From Haemophilus sp. (GTDB taxonomy: Bacteria; Pseudomonadota; Gammaproteobacteria; Enterobacterales; Pasteurellaceae), in contig JAHZCD010000001.1 in NCBI GenBank assembly GCA_019423025.1, forward strand, positions 347,537 to 411,536: a stretch of 64,000 nt of DNA, read 5' to 3'. Of this stretch, positions 63,308 through 64,000 are shown one piece after another. Both the position numbers and the translations under genes were made by a program. The notes under the pieces are model-generated. The model was not told the DNA's origin. It was given only the letters and a program-made list of their open reading frames with translations, and made no database searches. Position 1 is the first letter of the stretch, and the number at the start of each line of letters is the position of its first letter.

Positions 63308-63856
63308 ATGCAATTAGATAAACAAAATCTGATTTGGATCGATTTAGAAATGACAGGATTAGATCCTGAAAAAGAACGAATTATTGAAATCGCAACCATC
63401 GTGACAGATAAAGATCTCAATATTTTAGCGGAAGGACCTGTGATTGCGGTACATCAAAGTGATGAATTATTAAACAAAATGTCAGAATGGTGCGTAAAAA
63501 CCCATACAGCAAATGGCTTAGTTGACCGTGTCAAAGCGAGCAAACTCACCGAACGTGCGGCTGAATTACAAACATTAGATTTTTTAAAACGATGGGTACC
63601 AAAAGGTGCTTCACCGATTTGTGGCAACAGCATCGCACAAGATAAACGCTTTCTTTATAAATATATGCCTGATTTAGCGGATTATTTCCATTATCGTCAT
63701 CTCGATGTGAGCACGTTAAAAGAATTAGCCGCTCGCTGGAAACCAGAAATTTTAGACGGGTTCAAAAAAGGTAATACTCATTTAGCCCTTGACGATATTC
63801 GAGAGTCAATAAAAGAGTTAGCTTACTACCGTGAGCACTTTATTAATCTGGGTTGA
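63308..63856 (+). CDS. orn: Oligoribonuclease
   Basis: A 182-residue 3'-5' exonuclease of the DEDDh family that degrades dinucleotides to mononucleotides, an essential last step of RNA decay. Motifs: WIDLEMTGLDPEKERIIEIA (Exo I), GNSIAQDKRFLYKYMPDL (Exo II) and HLALDDIRESIKEL (Exo III). Length matches E. coli (181). It is divergent from rsgA, upstream of a tRNA gene. Confidence 0.98.
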   Translation: MQLDKQNLIWIDLEMTGLDPEKERIIEIATIVTDKDLNILAEGPVIAVHQSDELLNKMSEWCVKTHTANGLVDRVKASKLTERAAELQTLDFLKRWVPKGASPICGNSIAQDKRFLYKYMPDLADYFHYRHLDVSTLKELAARWKPEILDGFKKGNTHLALDDIRESIKELAYYREHFINLG

Positions 63857-63896
63857 TGAAAACTTAGGCAAACTCAATCATTTGCGAAATCTGCGC

Positions 63897-63924
63897 TTGC
63901 GTTGAATAAATTTTTTCGTATAAT
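63897..63924 (+). promoter_or_regulatory. Promoter of the tRNA-Gly gene
   Basis: TTGCGT (63897-63902) and a consensus TATAAT (63919-63924) with a 16-bp spacer. GC-containing discriminator sequence follows. Confidence 0.75.
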
Positions 63925-63949
63925 GTTGCCTCATTCACCAATGTGAAAT

Positions 63950-64000
<51 letters not shown>

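Overview
This window looks like a Pasteurellaceae chromosome, most likely Haemophilus parainfluenzae or a close relative. The DNA is AT-rich. The Haemophilus uptake signal core AAGTGCGGT (or ACCGCACTT) recurs throughout, often as facing pairs that form terminators. Gene content and order (comNOPQ-recC-nrdR-ribD-degS, thiBPQ-bioB, ptsHI-crr, rimK/grxA, holC-valS) follow Haemophilus. A lacZ gene fits the beta-galactosidase-positive strains of H. parainfluenzae. The species name is an inference; no database was searched.

Layout. 1-2.4 kb: the 5' part of a serine/threonine symporter (sstT), a LexA-box-controlled UmuD-like gene with no catalytic dyad, and an NlpC/P60 lipoprotein. 2.6-8.8 kb: the pyruvate dehydrogenase operon aceE-aceF-lpdA. 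9-11 kb: mgsA and ydgA. 11.3-16 kb: dnaK and dnaJ, separated by a frameshifted O-acetylhomoserine sulfhydrylase gene. 16-19.7 kb: molybdate uptake modABC with the divergent regulator modE. 19.7-22.9 kb: yfbR, degS, ribD, nrdR. 23-28.6 kb: recC and the competence minor-pilin operon comNOPQ behind a CRP-S (Sxy-dependent) site. 28.7-34.1 kb: suhB, bioB and thiBPQ behind a TPP riboswitch. 34.2-37.7 kb: grxD, a lemA/TPM-domain membrane operon and ompA. 38-41 kb: a ydiJ-type FAD/Fe-S oxidoreductase.

41.3-46.8 kb: an accessory restriction-modification cassette of three tightly packed genes: a C5-cytosine methyltransferase, a McrB-like AAA+ NTPase and a DUF2357/PD-(D/E)xK nuclease. It contains no exact uptake signal that I could find, although these are frequent elsewhere, and it sits between ydiJ and valS. 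It is the best candidate for an unusual system here. 46.8-53.6 kb: valS, an orphan lipoprotein, yqfB, a MITE/BIME-like double hairpin repeat, holC, fumC and a chalcone-isomerase-like secreted protein. 53.6-59.4 kb: rimK, grxA, CRP-linked lacZ and manA. 59.4-64 kb: ptsH-ptsI-crr behind a class I CRP promoter, rsgA, orn, and the 5' part of a tRNA-Gly(GCC).

How the parts work together. Sugar and energy control recurs: EIIAGlc from the pts operon governs cAMP, and CRP-type sites precede ptsH, fumC, lacZ and (as CRP-S) comN. Competence, RecC and the uptake signals together describe a naturally transformable organism, while the McrBC-like cassette would restrict incoming DNA.
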